Source of the DNA: JAJYRX01 sp041655275 | GTDB lineage: Bacteria; Pseudomonadota; Gammaproteobacteria; Burkholderiales; Burkholderiaceae_B | Assembly: GCA_041655275.1 (NCBI GenBank) | Contig: JBBAFU010000016.1 | Span: forward strand, 1-49,397 | Direction of reading: 5' to 3' | Length of the DNA stretch: 49,397 nucleotides | Shown here: positions 8,260 to 16,822 of the stretch, in pieces | Numbering within the stretch: the stretch's first letter is position 1 | Layout: the number at the start of each line of letters is the position of its first letter | Position numbers and translations under genes: made by a program | Notes under the pieces: generated by a model | What the model was told of the DNA's origin: nothing | Seen by the model: only the letters and a program-made list of their open reading frames with translations | The model's database searches: none

Positions 8260-9264
8260 TCACGCCCCGGGTACAGATGGACCGGCGGGATCGGTGGCAT
8301 CGGTGGGAGCGGCAGTGCCGCCCACCCAGCTGCCGGCCTTGTCACGCAGGCGCTTGAACTGCGTGGACGCCGCATCCAGGCGCGCCTCCCATTGCGGATC
8401 GGGGGATTGGCCTTCAATGGCCTTGAACCATGCCTGCAGCAGGCAGGCAATGGCGAAAGGCTCGATCAGCGCAGCTTTCACCGCCCAGGCAAACAGCAGC
8501 GCAAAGACCATGCCGCCGGCCGACCAGGCGCCCGGCAACATGTAGACCAGAGCCGCTGCAGGCGCCAGACAGAACAGGAATACCAGAATGGACAGCCCGT
8601 ACACAATCAGGGTGAGCCAGGCCGCGTTCCTGAGCATGATGCCGCCATTCTGCCCGTAGAGCACGAGTGCGGTGCGCGCAGACAGCCAGGGGTTCTCGCT
8701 TTCGGTGCGAATGGCGTAGGCAAGAATCACCTCGTCGATCAGACCGATGGCCAGGCGCAGAAAGGCGCGGACGACTGACATCAGGTTCTGCAGGCCGGGG
8801 ATGGGCAGCAGACCGGCCACACCCTGGACCAGACCCGTGATGGCCTTCACAACCCCCTTGATGAGCTGATCAAGCCCAAAGAGCATGCTTGCCTGCCCAA
8901 AGCGCTGACCGACCACACGCTTGGCATAGTCGATCTGGGACTGCCCTTCGGGCATGGGCTGGCCATCGAGCAGCCGCACCATGACGGCGATGTGACCGGC
9001 CTTGACGATATAAAGAATGTATTCACGCAGGAAATACATTGCAGCACCGGCCACACCCAGGCCGATGAAACCGCCCCAGACGGTGGCTGCCGCGCGGAAA
9101 TCCGTATCACCAAAGCCGCCCACACCCCAGCCGATGCCCGAGCCCACGCCGGTGGCGAGTATATAGGCCAGGGTGATGCCGAAATACACCAGACAGCGCA
9201 GCATGATGAAAGGCAGCGTCTGCATCATCAGACCCCACGCCCTGCCTATACTGAACGTCCACAT
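8260..9264 (-). CDS. Multi-pass membrane protein of unknown function
   Basis: This 334-residue protein starts at the ATG at 9264, which is preceded by a strong AAGGAGG; the longer open frame to 9342 has no such site. Hydrophobic segments alternate with short loops: IMLRCLVYFGITLAYILATG, a Gly-rich GVGSGIGWGVGGFG, YGLSILVFLFCLAPAAALVY and a C-terminal GGMVFALLFAWAVKAAL. The C-terminal tail after about residue 280 is soluble. I do not recognise a named domain with confidence. It is separated from the BON lipoprotein by ~75 bases and from the divergent lactate dehydrogenase by 137 bases. Confidence 0.75.
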   Translation of the reverse strand: MWTFSIGRAWGLMMQTLPFIMLRCLVYFGITLAYILATGVGSGIGWGVGGFGDTDFRAAATVWGGFIGLGVAGAAMYFLREYILYIVKAGHIAVMVRLLDGQPMPEGQSQIDYAKRVVGQRFGQASMLFGLDQLIKGVVKAITGLVQGVAGLLPIPGLQNLMSVVRAFLRLAIGLIDEVILAYAIRTESENPWLSARTALVLYGQNGGIMLRNAAWLTLIVYGLSILVFLFCLAPAAALVYMLPGAWSAGGMVFALLFAWAVKAALIEPFAIACLLQAWFKAIEGQSPDPQWEARLDAASTQFKRLRDKAGSWVGGTAAPTDATDPAGPSVPGA

Positions 9265-9401
9265 ATTGCCTCCTTCATTCTTGTTCATTGAGCGAATGTC
9301 GCGACAGCATGCAACATCCGGGATGCTGCGAGTATAAAGCACGCGATGCAGAAGATTTCGGTAACATGAAGCCTGTCCGTCCCCCCTGAAAGGAGCGATC
9401 C

Positions 9402-10625
9402 GTGCCCTTTACTGCACCCATCACCTGTATCGAGGATTTTCAACGTCTTGCGCGCCGTCGCGTACCGCGGATGTTCTACGACTATGCCGACTCGGGCTCC
9501 TGGACGGAAAGCACCTATCGCGCCAACGAGACGGATTTCGCACGGCTGCAATTTCGCCAGCGCGTGGCTGTTGACATCGAGACGCGCACACTGGCCACCC
9601 GCATGGCGGGCCACGATGTCGCGATGCCGCTGGCACTTGCCCCCACCGGGTTGACCGGCATGCAATGGGCCGATGGGGAAATCCTGGCTGCCCGCGCCGC
9701 CGAACGCTTCGGCATTCCCTTCACACTGTCCACCATGAGCATCTGCTCCATAGAGGACATTGCCGCCCACACCACGCGCCCTTTCTGGTTCCAGCTCTAT
9801 GTGATGCGCGACCGTGACTTCATCCGGCGCCTGATCGAGCGGGCGCAGGTGGCAGACTGTTCGGCGCTGATGCTGACGCTGGATCTGCAGGTGCTGGGCC
9901 AGCGTCACAAGGACATCCGCAATGGCCTGAGCACACCGCCGCGCCCCACCCTGCGCAACCTCGTCAATCTGGCGACCAAACCGCGCTGGTGCCTGAACAT
10001 GCTGAACACGCCGCGGCGCACTTTCGGCAACATCGTCGGTCACGCCAAGGGCGTGGGCGACCTGTCTTCACTCTCGTCCTGGACAAGCGAGCAGTTCGAT
10101 CCTTCGCTCAGCTGGAGCGATATCGAATGGATCAAGAAGCATTGGGAAGGCACGCTCATCCTGAAAGGCATCATGGACGAAGCCGACGTGCCCATGGCCA
10201 TCGATTCGGGCGCCGATGCCCTGGTGGTGTCCAACCATGGCGGGCGCCAGCTCGATGGCGCCCCCTCGTCCGTCTCGGCCCTGCCCGGCATCGTTCAGGC
10301 CGCGGGCAAGAAGATCGAAGTGCTGATGGATGGCGGCGTGCGCTCGGGACAGGATATCCTGCGCGCCCGGGCCCTGGGCGCGCAGGGCGTGCTCGCAGGG
10401 CGCGCCTTTCTGTATGCGCTGGGGGCCATGGGCGAGGCCGGTGTCAGCAAGTGCCTGGAGTTGCTGGCCAGGGAACTGGACATCAGCATGGCCTTCTGCG
10501 GGCATACCGACATCAACAAGGTGGACCGCAGCATTCTGCTTAACGCCGACTGCTTCGACCGGTCAAGGCCGGCACCCGGGGCCCCGGTACGCAAAGCTAG
10601 CGCGGCAACACCTGCTCCGCAGTGA
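9402..10625 (+). CDS. lldD: FMN-dependent L-lactate dehydrogenase / alpha-hydroxy-acid oxidase
   Basis: This 407-residue TIM-barrel flavoenzyme oxidises an L-2-hydroxy acid, L-lactate in the best-matching LldD group, passing electrons to quinone or oxygen. The family signature SNHGGRQLDGAPSS contains the catalytic His279 and Arg282, and Lys255 lies in LKGI. Upstream are FYDYADSGSWTESTYRAN and the LAPTGLTGM flavin strand. The phosphate-binding end is MDGGVRSGQDILRARALGAQGVLAGR, quoted here by its ends. AAGGAG precedes the start. The last 29 bases overlap the convergent PaaY-like gene. Other hydroxyacid substrates such as mandelate or glycolate cannot be excluded. Confidence 0.9.
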   Translation: MPFTAPITCIEDFQRLARRRVPRMFYDYADSGSWTESTYRANETDFARLQFRQRVAVDIETRTLATRMAGHDVAMPLALAPTGLTGMQWADGEILAARAAERFGIPFTLSTMSICSIEDIAAHTTRPFWFQLYVMRDRDFIRRLIERAQVADCSALMLTLDLQVLGQRHKDIRNGLSTPPRPTLRNLVNLATKPRWCLNMLNTPRRTFGNIVGHAKGVGDLSSLSSWTSEQFDPSLSWSDIEWIKKHWEGTLILKGIMDEADVPMAIDSGADALVVSNHGGRQLDGAPSSVSALPGIVQAAGKKIEVLMDGGVRSGQDILRARALGAQGVLAGRAFLYALGAMGEAGVSKCLELLARELDISMAFCGHTDINKVDRSILLNADCFDRSRPAPGAPVRKASAATPAPQ

Positions 10626-11190
10626 GCCGTGCCCTGCCGGGCTCGGGCACTTCCAGTGGATCGACGCGCTGCAGGCTGGCGTGACAGCGCAATGTGAGCC
10701 GCTGATACTGCCGCGTGCCGCTGGTCTTGCCGGCCACATCCGCATCGCTGAGCGTGCGTACCACACGCCCGGGTGCACCCATGACCAGACTGCGCGGCGC
10801 CACCTGCATGCCCGCCTTGACGAAGGCCATGGCACCCACGATGCTTTCCTCGCCGATGACGGCCTCGTCCATGACGACGGCGTTCATGCCCACCATGGCA
10901 TTGCGCCCGATGATGCAACCATGCAGAATGGCGCCATGCCCGATATGGCCGTCGGGTGCGACGATGGTGTCGCTGCCCAGCCGGCCATGCACCACGCAGC
11001 TGTCCTGGATGTTGGAGCCTTCCTGCATCTCGATATGACCGAAGTCACCGCGCAGGCTGGCCAGCGGCCCGACGTAGACGCCGGGCCCTATGATGACGTC
11101 ACCGATCAGCACGGCCGTGGGATGGACGAAGGCCGTCGGATGCACCACCGGCACGAAGCCGTCTATGGAATAAATCTGCAGATCGCGCAT
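10597..11190 (-). CDS. PaaY/gamma-carbonic-anhydrase-like left-handed beta-helix protein
   Basis: The 197-residue sequence shows hexapeptide repeats (VHPTAFVHPTAVLIGD, VIIGPGVYVGPLASLRGD, GHIGHGAILHGCIIG) that build a left-handed beta-helix trimer. Metal-ligand histidines are seen in CVVHG and GHIGHGAILH. It matches the PaaY/CaiE branch; PaaY is a thioesterase that rescues CoA in phenylacetate degradation, while related gamma-class proteins are carbonic anhydrases. It starts 22 bases after the TRAP large-permease gene and is probably the last gene of that operon. No other phenylacetate gene is adjacent, so a PaaY role is doubtful and gamma-CA or acyl-CoA housekeeping is equally possible. Confidence 0.87.
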   Translation of the reverse strand: MRDLQIYSIDGFVPVVHPTAFVHPTAVLIGDVIIGPGVYVGPLASLRGDFGHIEMQEGSNIQDSCVVHGRLGSDTIVAPDGHIGHGAILHGCIIGRNAMVGMNAVVMDEAVIGEESIVGAMAFVKAGMQVAPRSLVMGAPGRVVRTLSDADVAGKTSGTRQYQRLTLRCHASLQRVDPLEVPEPGRARLTAEQVLPR

Positions 11191-11212
11191 GAGCCCCTTC
11201 CCTGTTTTCCGC

Positions 11213-12517
11213 TCAGACGGACTTCATGGTGGTGGGCAGCCAGGTGGCCATCTCGGGATAGAGCGTCAACAGCACCACCATCAGTATCATGAGCAGGAAG
11301 AACGGCAGCACCGCCTTGGTGATGGTCCAGATATCCTCGTTCGCGATGCCCTGCACGACAAACAGGTTGAAGCCCACCGGCGGTGTGATCTGCGCCACCT
11401 CCACCATGATGGTCAGGAAGATGCCGAACCACAGCAGGTCTATGCCCGCCTGCTGCACCATGGGAATCACCACCACGGTGCTGAGCACCACCATGGAGAT
11501 GCCATCCAGGAAGCAGCCCAGGATGAGGTAGAGCACCGTCAGTGCGGCCAGCAGGGCGTAGGGCGACAGGCCCATGGCGTCAATCCAGTGTGCGAGCGCG
11601 CGTGGAATGCCCGAAAAACCCATGGCGGTCGTCAGGAATGCAGCGCCGGCAAGGATGAAGGCAATCATGCACGAGGTGCGCATGGCGCCGTACAAGCTGG
11701 CCTGAAAGCTTTCCCAGGTAAGACTGCCGGCCACCAGGGCCACGATGAGCGAGCCCACCACACCCAGGGTGGCGGCCTCGGTGGCCGTCGCAACACCCAT
11801 GTAGATGGAACCGATGACGGCAATGATGAGCAGCACGATAGGCAGCAGCAGGCGCACGCGCTTGAGCGCCTCCATGAGCGGCAAACGCGGCTCGGGCGGC
11901 GGCATCTTGTCGCGATGAAACAGCGACCACAGCACGATATAGCCCACGAACAGACCCATGAGGACCAGTCCGGGAATAACGCCTGCGAGGAACAGGCGGC
12001 CAATGGAGACATTGGCCGATACGCCGTAGACGATCAGGATGATGGACGGCGGAATGAGCAGGCCCAGCGTACCCGAGGCCGCCAGCGAGCCCAGGCTCAG
12101 GCGCCGGTCATAGCCACGCTTCTCGAGCTCGGGCAGCGACATCTGGCCCACGGTGGCGGCCGTGGCCGCCGACGAGCCGCTGACGGCTGCAAAGATGCCG
12201 CAACCCAGCACATTGACATGCACCAGGCGACCCGGCAGGCGCCCCACCCAGGGCGCCAGACCTTCGAACAGGTCGGCCGCCAGGCGGGTGCGGAAAAGAA
12301 TCTCGCCCATCCAGATGAACAGCGGCAATGCCGTGAGCGTCCAGGTGCTCAACGAGCTCCAGATAGTGGTGGGCATGACGGCATCGATGGGGGCACTGGA
12401 GAACATGAGCATGGTCATGTAGGCCACACCGATCAGCGACAGGGCCACCCAGACACCGGAACCCAGAAAGAAGAACAGCGCCAGTACGAGCAGGGGGCTG
12501 TAGGTGAGGATATCCAT
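11213..12517 (-). CDS. TRAP transporter large permease (DctM type)
   Basis: This 434-residue membrane protein is the substrate-translocating subunit of a sodium-driven TRAP importer. Repeated long hydrophobic segments fill the whole length. Typical DctM stretches are seen: PLFIWMGEILFRTRLAADLFEG near residues 60-80, the GSSAATAATVGQMSLPELEKRGYD block, SGTLGLLIPPSIILIVYG, and ITPPVGFNLFVVQG near the C-terminus. It starts 3 bases after the small permease stop. Its substrate is set by the DctP receptor two genes upstream. Confidence 0.95.
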   Translation of the reverse strand: MDILTYSPLLVLALFFFLGSGVWVALSLIGVAYMTMLMFSSAPIDAVMPTTIWSSLSTWTLTALPLFIWMGEILFRTRLAADLFEGLAPWVGRLPGRLVHVNVLGCGIFAAVSGSSAATAATVGQMSLPELEKRGYDRRLSLGSLAASGTLGLLIPPSIILIVYGVSANVSIGRLFLAGVIPGLVLMGLFVGYIVLWSLFHRDKMPPPEPRLPLMEALKRVRLLLPIVLLIIAVIGSIYMGVATATEAATLGVVGSLIVALVAGSLTWESFQASLYGAMRTSCMIAFILAGAAFLTTAMGFSGIPRALAHWIDAMGLSPYALLAALTVLYLILGCFLDGISMVVLSTVVVIPMVQQAGIDLLWFGIFLTIMVEVAQITPPVGFNLFVVQGIANEDIWTITKAVLPFFLLMILMVVLLTLYPEMATWLPTTMKSV

Positions 12518-12520
12518 GGC

Positions 12521-13024
12521 TTACTCGGTGAAATCCTCGGCATCACCGGAATCGTAGGTTTGCGGCTCGCCGCGCACGAAGCGCAGCCCTTCCTCAAGCA
12601 GCGCGAGCTCGAGCAAGGCAACGCCCAGCAGCATCCCCATTTGCGGAATCCACAGGGGCACCCCTATCATGCCGGTTGACAAGTCATTGTATTCGTAGGA
12701 AATCTGGACCAGACCCAGCGTGAACCAGGCGAAGGCGCCCACCGCCACAATGGCGAACAACAGGCACCAGCCTTCGATGATGCGGCGCGCCGGGCCGTGG
12801 ATGCGCGAAATGAAGAGAGTCACCCGGATGTGCCCCCCCGTGCGCAAGGTATAGGCCAGACCCAGAAAACTGGAGGCCGCCATCGCGAAGCCTGCAAATA
12901 CATCGGCGTCGCGCACCTGGATATGAAACAGCCGCCCGCCGATCTGAAGCAGCGTGAGCACAGCGATCATGACCAGGAAGAAGGCGGCCAGGGCCCCACC
13001 AAGACGATAGATTCGATCCAGCAT
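12521..13024 (-). CDS. TRAP transporter small permease (DctQ type)
   Basis: This 167-residue subunit has four membrane segments, starting with LGGALAAFFLVMIAVLTLLQ, and bridges the receptor and large permease. The DctQ patterns ADVFAGFAMAASSFLGLAYTLR and GGHIRVTLF are present. The ATG at 13024 has GGAGG about 9 bases upstream and is preferred to the longer frame that starts at 13108 inside the receptor gene. It lies 25 bases after dctP and 3 bases before dctM. Confidence 0.92.
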   Translation of the reverse strand: MLDRIYRLGGALAAFFLVMIAVLTLLQIGGRLFHIQVRDADVFAGFAMAASSFLGLAYTLRTGGHIRVTLFISRIHGPARRIIEGWCLLFAIVAVGAFAWFTLGLVQISYEYNDLSTGMIGVPLWIPQMGMLLGVALLELALLEEGLRFVRGEPQTYDSGDAEDFTE

Positions 13025-13049
13025 CAGTGAGGCCTCCGGGACCCGTTCT

Positions 13050-14036
13050 CTATTTGACTTTGTTGTACGCGTCAACAATGGTCTTGCCTTCGGCAGGTGC
13101 GCTGGCAATCCATTCGCTGATCAGGGTTTCATGGATGGGACCGAACTCGGCCTTCATGGCGTCGGACGGCTGATCGACCGTCATGCCGTGATCCTTCAGC
13201 ATCTGGATCAGCTTGCCGGTCTCTTCTTCGGCCATCTTCCAGCCGCGTGTTTCAGCTTCGTCGGACGCCTTCAGCAGCGCTGCCTGCTCGTCCTTGCCCA
13301 GCTTGTCGAACGCCTTCTGGTTGACGACCAGGATGTTCCACGGTGCCATGGCGCGCACATCGGTGAAATACTTGACGAAATCCCAAGCCTGGGTGTCGAC
13401 GCCGGTAGCGGGCGAGGTGATCATGGCGTTGATGACGCCGGTGGAGAAGGCCTGCGAGACTTCAGACTGCTGCACCGTGACCGGCGTGGCACCCATCAGC
13501 TCGGCCAGACGCCCGGTGACCGGGTTGAAGGCGCGGAACTTGCTGCCCTTGAAATCGCTGACGGACGTCAGCTTGTCCTGGCTGTAGAAGGAATTGTAGG
13601 GCCAGGGCACCACATTGAGCAGCTTGAGCCCCTGCTTGGCCAGGATTTCCGTCAGATAGGGACGGGTGGCATCAAGCAGCTTGGATCCCTGCTCGTAATT
13701 GCCGGTAAGGAAAGGCACGGAGTCAATCCCGAACACGGCATTTTCATTGCTGTGCATGGACATCAGCAACTCGCCGATGGGCACCTGACCCGTCTGCACG
13801 GCCCGCTTCACATCGGGCTGCTTGACAAGGGAATCCTCGGGATGGATGACGATGTCGAACTTGCCGTTGGTGGCAGCCTTGACGTCATCGGAAAACTGCA
13901 CCAGATTGCGCGTGAAGTAATTCTGCATATTCGAGCGCACGGGCATGTCCCACTTCTGGGCGCTGGCCACAGAAGTCAGGCCGAGACCGGCCATCAGACA
14001 TGCTGCAAGAAGACTGGTTTTGAACCGCTTGTTCAT
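13050..14036 (-). CDS. TRAP transporter periplasmic solute-binding protein (DctP type)
   Basis: This 328-residue receptor has a signal peptide ending near residue 27 (LTSVASA-QKWD). The mature protein is a DctP-family two-lobe binder: KAATNGKFDIVIHPEDSL, a linker, and LKGSKFRAFNPV-like and ATPVTVQQSEVSQAFSTGVI segments; the Arg in KFRAF corresponds to the carboxylate-binding Arg of the family. An AGGAG 9 bases upstream supports the ATG at 14036. It is the first gene of the TRAP operon and faces a DHDPS-family aldolase across a regulatory region. An organic acid ligand is likely but unidentified. Confidence 0.93.
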   Translation of the reverse strand: MNKRFKTSLLAACLMAGLGLTSVASAQKWDMPVRSNMQNYFTRNLVQFSDDVKAATNGKFDIVIHPEDSLVKQPDVKRAVQTGQVPIGELLMSMHSNENAVFGIDSVPFLTGNYEQGSKLLDATRPYLTEILAKQGLKLLNVVPWPYNSFYSQDKLTSVSDFKGSKFRAFNPVTGRLAELMGATPVTVQQSEVSQAFSTGVINAMITSPATGVDTQAWDFVKYFTDVRAMAPWNILVVNQKAFDKLGKDEQAALLKASDEAETRGWKMAEEETGKLIQMLKDHGMTVDQPSDAMKAEFGPIHETLISEWIASAPAEGKTIVDAYNKVK

Positions 14037-14108
14037 GATCACTATCTCCTGTTGTAAACCGCCACGGGCCCCCTCATCAGGCAGGCAGCCGAGCTGTACG
14101 GGCGACTT

Positions 14109-14136
14109 ATTATAGGGGGTGTGCAGATGCGCTCAA
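14109..14136 (-). promoter_or_regulatory. Putative sigma-70 promoter of the TRAP operon
   Basis: On the minus strand TTGAGC (14136-14131) and a perfect TATAAT (14114-14109) are separated by 16 bp, about 70 bases upstream of the receptor start. The inverted repeat at 14146-14170 lies just upstream of the -35, a place suited to an activator. Confidence 0.6.
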
Positions 14137-14145
14137 GGCACGTTA

Positions 14146-14170
14146 CATCATGCAAAACCATTGCATGATG
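14146..14170. promoter_or_regulatory. Perfect 10-bp inverted repeat, probable operator
   Basis: CATCATGCAA and TTGCATGATG are exact reverse complements around AACCA. The repeat sits in the 208-bp divergent region between the TRAP operon and the DHDPS-family gene. No regulator gene is adjacent, so the binding protein is probably encoded elsewhere. The lack of a T-tract argues against a terminator. Confidence 0.6.
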
Positions 14171-14244
14171 CGACCGGCGAAACGCGACTGAACTTTGTTA
14201 GACTGATTTCTGGATGTTCTCTGCAATTTCTGGAACCCTGACGT

Positions 14245-15162
14245 ATGACTACTCGCATCAAGGGTGTGCTCTCACCCGTTGTCACCCCTTTTGACTCAAA
14301 CCTCAAGCCGGACGCCCCGCGTTTTGTGCGCCACTGCCAGTGGCTGCTGGACAACCAGGTCGGCCTGGCTGTTTTCGGCACCAACTCGGAAGCCAATTCA
14401 CTCACCCTGGCCGAGCGCATGCATCTTCTCGATGCCCTTGTGGAGCAGGGACTGGACGCCTCGCGCATGATGCCGGGCACCGGCAGCTGCACGATAGAGG
14501 ATACCGTACAACTCACGGCGCAGGCGGTCAAGCACGGCTGCGCGGGCGTATTGATGCTGCCGCCCTTCTATTACAAGGGCGTGACGGACGAAGGCCTGTA
14601 CCGCTATTTCTCCGAAGTCATACAGCGCGTGGGGGATGCGCGCCTGCGTATCTACCTGTATCACATCCCGCCGGTATCCCAGGTGCCCATCAGCCTGGCC
14701 CTGATCGAGCGGCTGCTCAAGGATTACCCGCAGGCCATCGCCGGCGTGAAGGACTCCTCGGGTGACTGGAACAACACGCTCGCCATGCTTGAGCAATTCC
14801 AGCCGCACGGCTTCGATGTCTTTGCCGGCAGCGAAACCTTTCTGCTTGAAACCCTGCGCCATGGCGGTGCGGGCTGCATCAGCGCCACGGCCAATGTCAA
14901 TCCGGCGGCCATTCATGCCTTGTATGCCCACTGGCAGGATGCCGATGCCGACGAGCGCCAGCAGGCGCTGAACGCCGTGCGCAGCGCCTTCCAGAAGCAT
15001 GTCATGATTCCGGCCATGAAGCGGGCCGTGGCGCACTGGAGCGGCATCGATACCTGGGCGGGCGTGCGCCCGCCGCTGGTCGAGCTGGATGATGCCGCAG
15101 GCCGGCAGCTGATTGACGACCTGCAGGCACTGAAGTTCGAAATGCCCGGCATGCGCGCCTAG
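14245..15162 (+). CDS. Dihydrodipicolinate synthase family aldolase
   Basis: This 305-residue class I aldolase has the DapA/NAL fold. The Schiff-base Lys169 lies in IAGVKDSSGDW and Tyr139 in IYLYHIPP. The family GTTGE motif is replaced by GTNSEANSL near residues 45-53, which points to a catabolic relative rather than true lysine-pathway DapA. Such enzymes usually cleave or form 2-oxo acids with pyruvate. It is divergent from the TRAP operon, which may import its substrate or a precursor. No ribosome-binding site is evident upstream. Confidence 0.9.
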   Translation: MTTRIKGVLSPVVTPFDSNLKPDAPRFVRHCQWLLDNQVGLAVFGTNSEANSLTLAERMHLLDALVEQGLDASRMMPGTGSCTIEDTVQLTAQAVKHGCAGVLMLPPFYYKGVTDEGLYRYFSEVIQRVGDARLRIYLYHIPPVSQVPISLALIERLLKDYPQAIAGVKDSSGDWNNTLAMLEQFQPHGFDVFAGSETFLLETLRHGGAGCISATANVNPAAIHALYAHWQDADADERQQALNAVRSAFQKHVMIPAMKRAVAHWSGIDTWAGVRPPLVELDDAAGRQLIDDLQALKFEMPGMRA

Positions 15163-15198
15163 GAAGTCCCGGATACGCGCACACCGGATGGTCGCGGG

Positions 15199-15864
15199 CT
15201 AGAGTTCGGCCCGCGACAGGTCCCACATATGCGCGTAGATGCCTTCGGCAATCACGGCATCGGCAGGGATATGGGCGGTATTGCCCACCAGCGCACGGCC
15301 ATGACGGCGCACGGCGTCGCTGTTCGTGCCTTCCACCATCACGTACCAGTCGCTGGCACTGGGCGGCGGCACCGCTTCGGTCAGCGGCTTGGAGAGCTGG
15401 GGATCGCTTTCCACCAGATGGGCGGAAATGATCTCCTGCTCCAGGATGAGGGCGCGCAGGGCTTCGTCCAGATGCGTGCGCAAGGCGTCGGCATCCTGGC
15501 CCAGAGGGCGGATGGCGGCAAAATACAGGGTACTGCCCCTGCCCTGCCCATGGCTGGCCGAAACGCGTACGATGGCACGCCCGCCATCACGGAAACGCTC
15601 GATGTAATACAGGGAGCGCTCGGTCTGGTTCGCCAGGGCCTTGCGATACTGCGGGCTGTCGAGCACCTCGAAGGTCTCGGTCGTGTAGAAATTCAGGTAC
15701 TTCGGCTGGGCATCCACAGCCTGATAGCGGCGCGCTTCGGTAAAGCCGTCTATCCCGACCCGTTCGGCCAGGTGTTCCTTGTCGTACCAGTCGTTGAAAC
15801 CTTCTTCATCGGCGGCATCGACATTCATCATCGTAATCAGCATGGCCTTTCCGGAAAGTGGCAT
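15199..15864 (-). CDS. DUF4286/EthD-like dimeric alpha-beta barrel protein
   Basis: This 221-residue cytoplasmic protein resembles DUF4286 and EthD-type ferredoxin-like folds. The first half has the recognisable pattern LITMMNVDAADEEGFNDWYD followed by KEHLAERVGIDGFTEARRY and YLNFYTTETFEVLDSPQY. The second half (from about residue 115) looks like a degenerate repeat. Proteins of this class are often found in degradation clusters but rarely have a known reaction. It ends 36 bases after the DHDPS-family gene (convergent) and is divergent from the beta-propeller gene. Confidence 0.75.
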   Translation of the reverse strand: MPLSGKAMLITMMNVDAADEEGFNDWYDKEHLAERVGIDGFTEARRYQAVDAQPKYLNFYTTETFEVLDSPQYRKALANQTERSLYYIERFRDGGRAIVRVSASHGQGRGSTLYFAAIRPLGQDADALRTHLDEALRALILEQEIISAHLVESDPQLSKPLTEAVPPPSASDWYVMVEGTNSDAVRRHGRALVGNTAHIPADAVIAEGIYAHMWDLSRAEL

Positions 15865-15988
15865 GATGGACTATCTCCTGTAAACAAGCATGGAAGGGGT
15901 TTGCCTGCTGCGAGTATACTGCGGCGACATGGGGCCATCGCCGCTATGCGTCATGTGCTCCGAGGTTTTTGATTGAGGAATTTTGAGC

Positions 15989-16822
15989 ATGGACGCTGTC
16001 ATTGTCACCCTGGGTTCGCAACGCTATGAAGTACAGCGGGCCTGGCCCGGTACCCCGCATGATTTCACTGCCATCTGTGATGTCACCGTGATGGCGGACG
16101 GGCGCGTCGTTGCCATGCGCCGGCGTGCTCCCCAGCTCATCGTGCTGGCCCCGTCGGGTGAGCTGCTCGACCAGTGGACGGTACCGGGGCTGGTGTGCCC
16201 GCACTACCTGAATCCCGGTCCGGGCGGCGGCCTGCTCATCGCTGACTTCGATGGTCATCAGATCATCGCCCTGGACAAGCACGGCGAACTGCGCTGGACG
16301 CTGGGCAATCCGCGTGAACCCCACTGGATGGCCCCGTTCAACCACCCCACTTCGGCGAGCATGGACGGTGCGGGCAGGCTCTATGCAACCGATGGTTATG
16401 GCAATTCCTGCCTGCATATCTTCGACGCGCAGCGCACACTGGTGCGCACAGTGGGCACGCAGGGACCGGGGCCGGGCCAGTTCACGACGCCGCACGCCGT
16501 CATCGTGCTGCGCGACGGCCGCCTGCTCGTGGCCGACCGCGAGAACTATCGCCTGCAGTTCTTCGATGCGGAAGGCCGGGTACTGGGCGAGATTGGTGAC
16601 GTCTACAAGCCCATGGCGCTGGCCGAGCTGCCGGACGCCACCATACTGGTGACGGACCAGACACCCCGGCTGTCGCGTTTTGCCCCGGATGGCCGCCTGC
16701 TCGGGCGCTGCCGCACGCTGAGCACCGTCGCTCACGGCATGGCAGCCGGCGCGGACGGCACGATCTATCTGGCTGAAATGACACCCGACATGCTTACCCG
16801 GCTGGTGTCGCTGCCGGCCTGA
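15989..16822 (+). CDS. NHL-repeat / SMP-30-like six-bladed beta-propeller protein
   Basis: This 277-residue protein has no signal peptide. Propeller blades are visible as repeats of the type GGGLLIADFDGHQIIALDKHGEL, GRLYATDGYGNSCLHIFDAQRTL, GRLLVADRENYRLQFFDAEGRV and TILVTDQTPRLSRFAPDGRL, each quoted by outline. The QGPGPGQF insert between blades is typical of NHL proteins. The ATG at 15989 has GAGGA 9 bases upstream and is preferred to a TTG at 15983. The last 29 bases overlap the convergent pxpB gene. Such propellers can be lactonases, lyases or binding scaffolds; no catalytic set is clear here. Confidence 0.8.
   Translation: MDAVIVTLGSQRYEVQRAWPGTPHDFTAICDVTVMADGRVVAMRRRAPQLIVLAPSGELLDQWTVPGLVCPHYLNPGPGGGLLIADFDGHQIIALDKHGELRWTLGNPREPHWMAPFNHPTSASMDGAGRLYATDGYGNSCLHIFDAQRTLVRTVGTQGPGPGQFTTPHAVIVLRDGRLLVADRENYRLQFFDAEGRVLGEIGDVYKPMALAELPDATILVTDQTPRLSRFAPDGRLLGRCRTLSTVAHGMAAGADGTIYLAEMTPDMLTRLVSLPA

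Noticed and set aside
11189..12679. 496-codon plus-strand frame
   Set aside because: It lies antisense to the TRAP permease genes, which have clear family motifs; its own translation is low-complexity Gln/His/Gly-rich.
14146..14170. Reading the 10-bp inverted repeat as a terminator
   Set aside because: It lies between divergent gene starts and has no T-tract, so an operator is the better reading.
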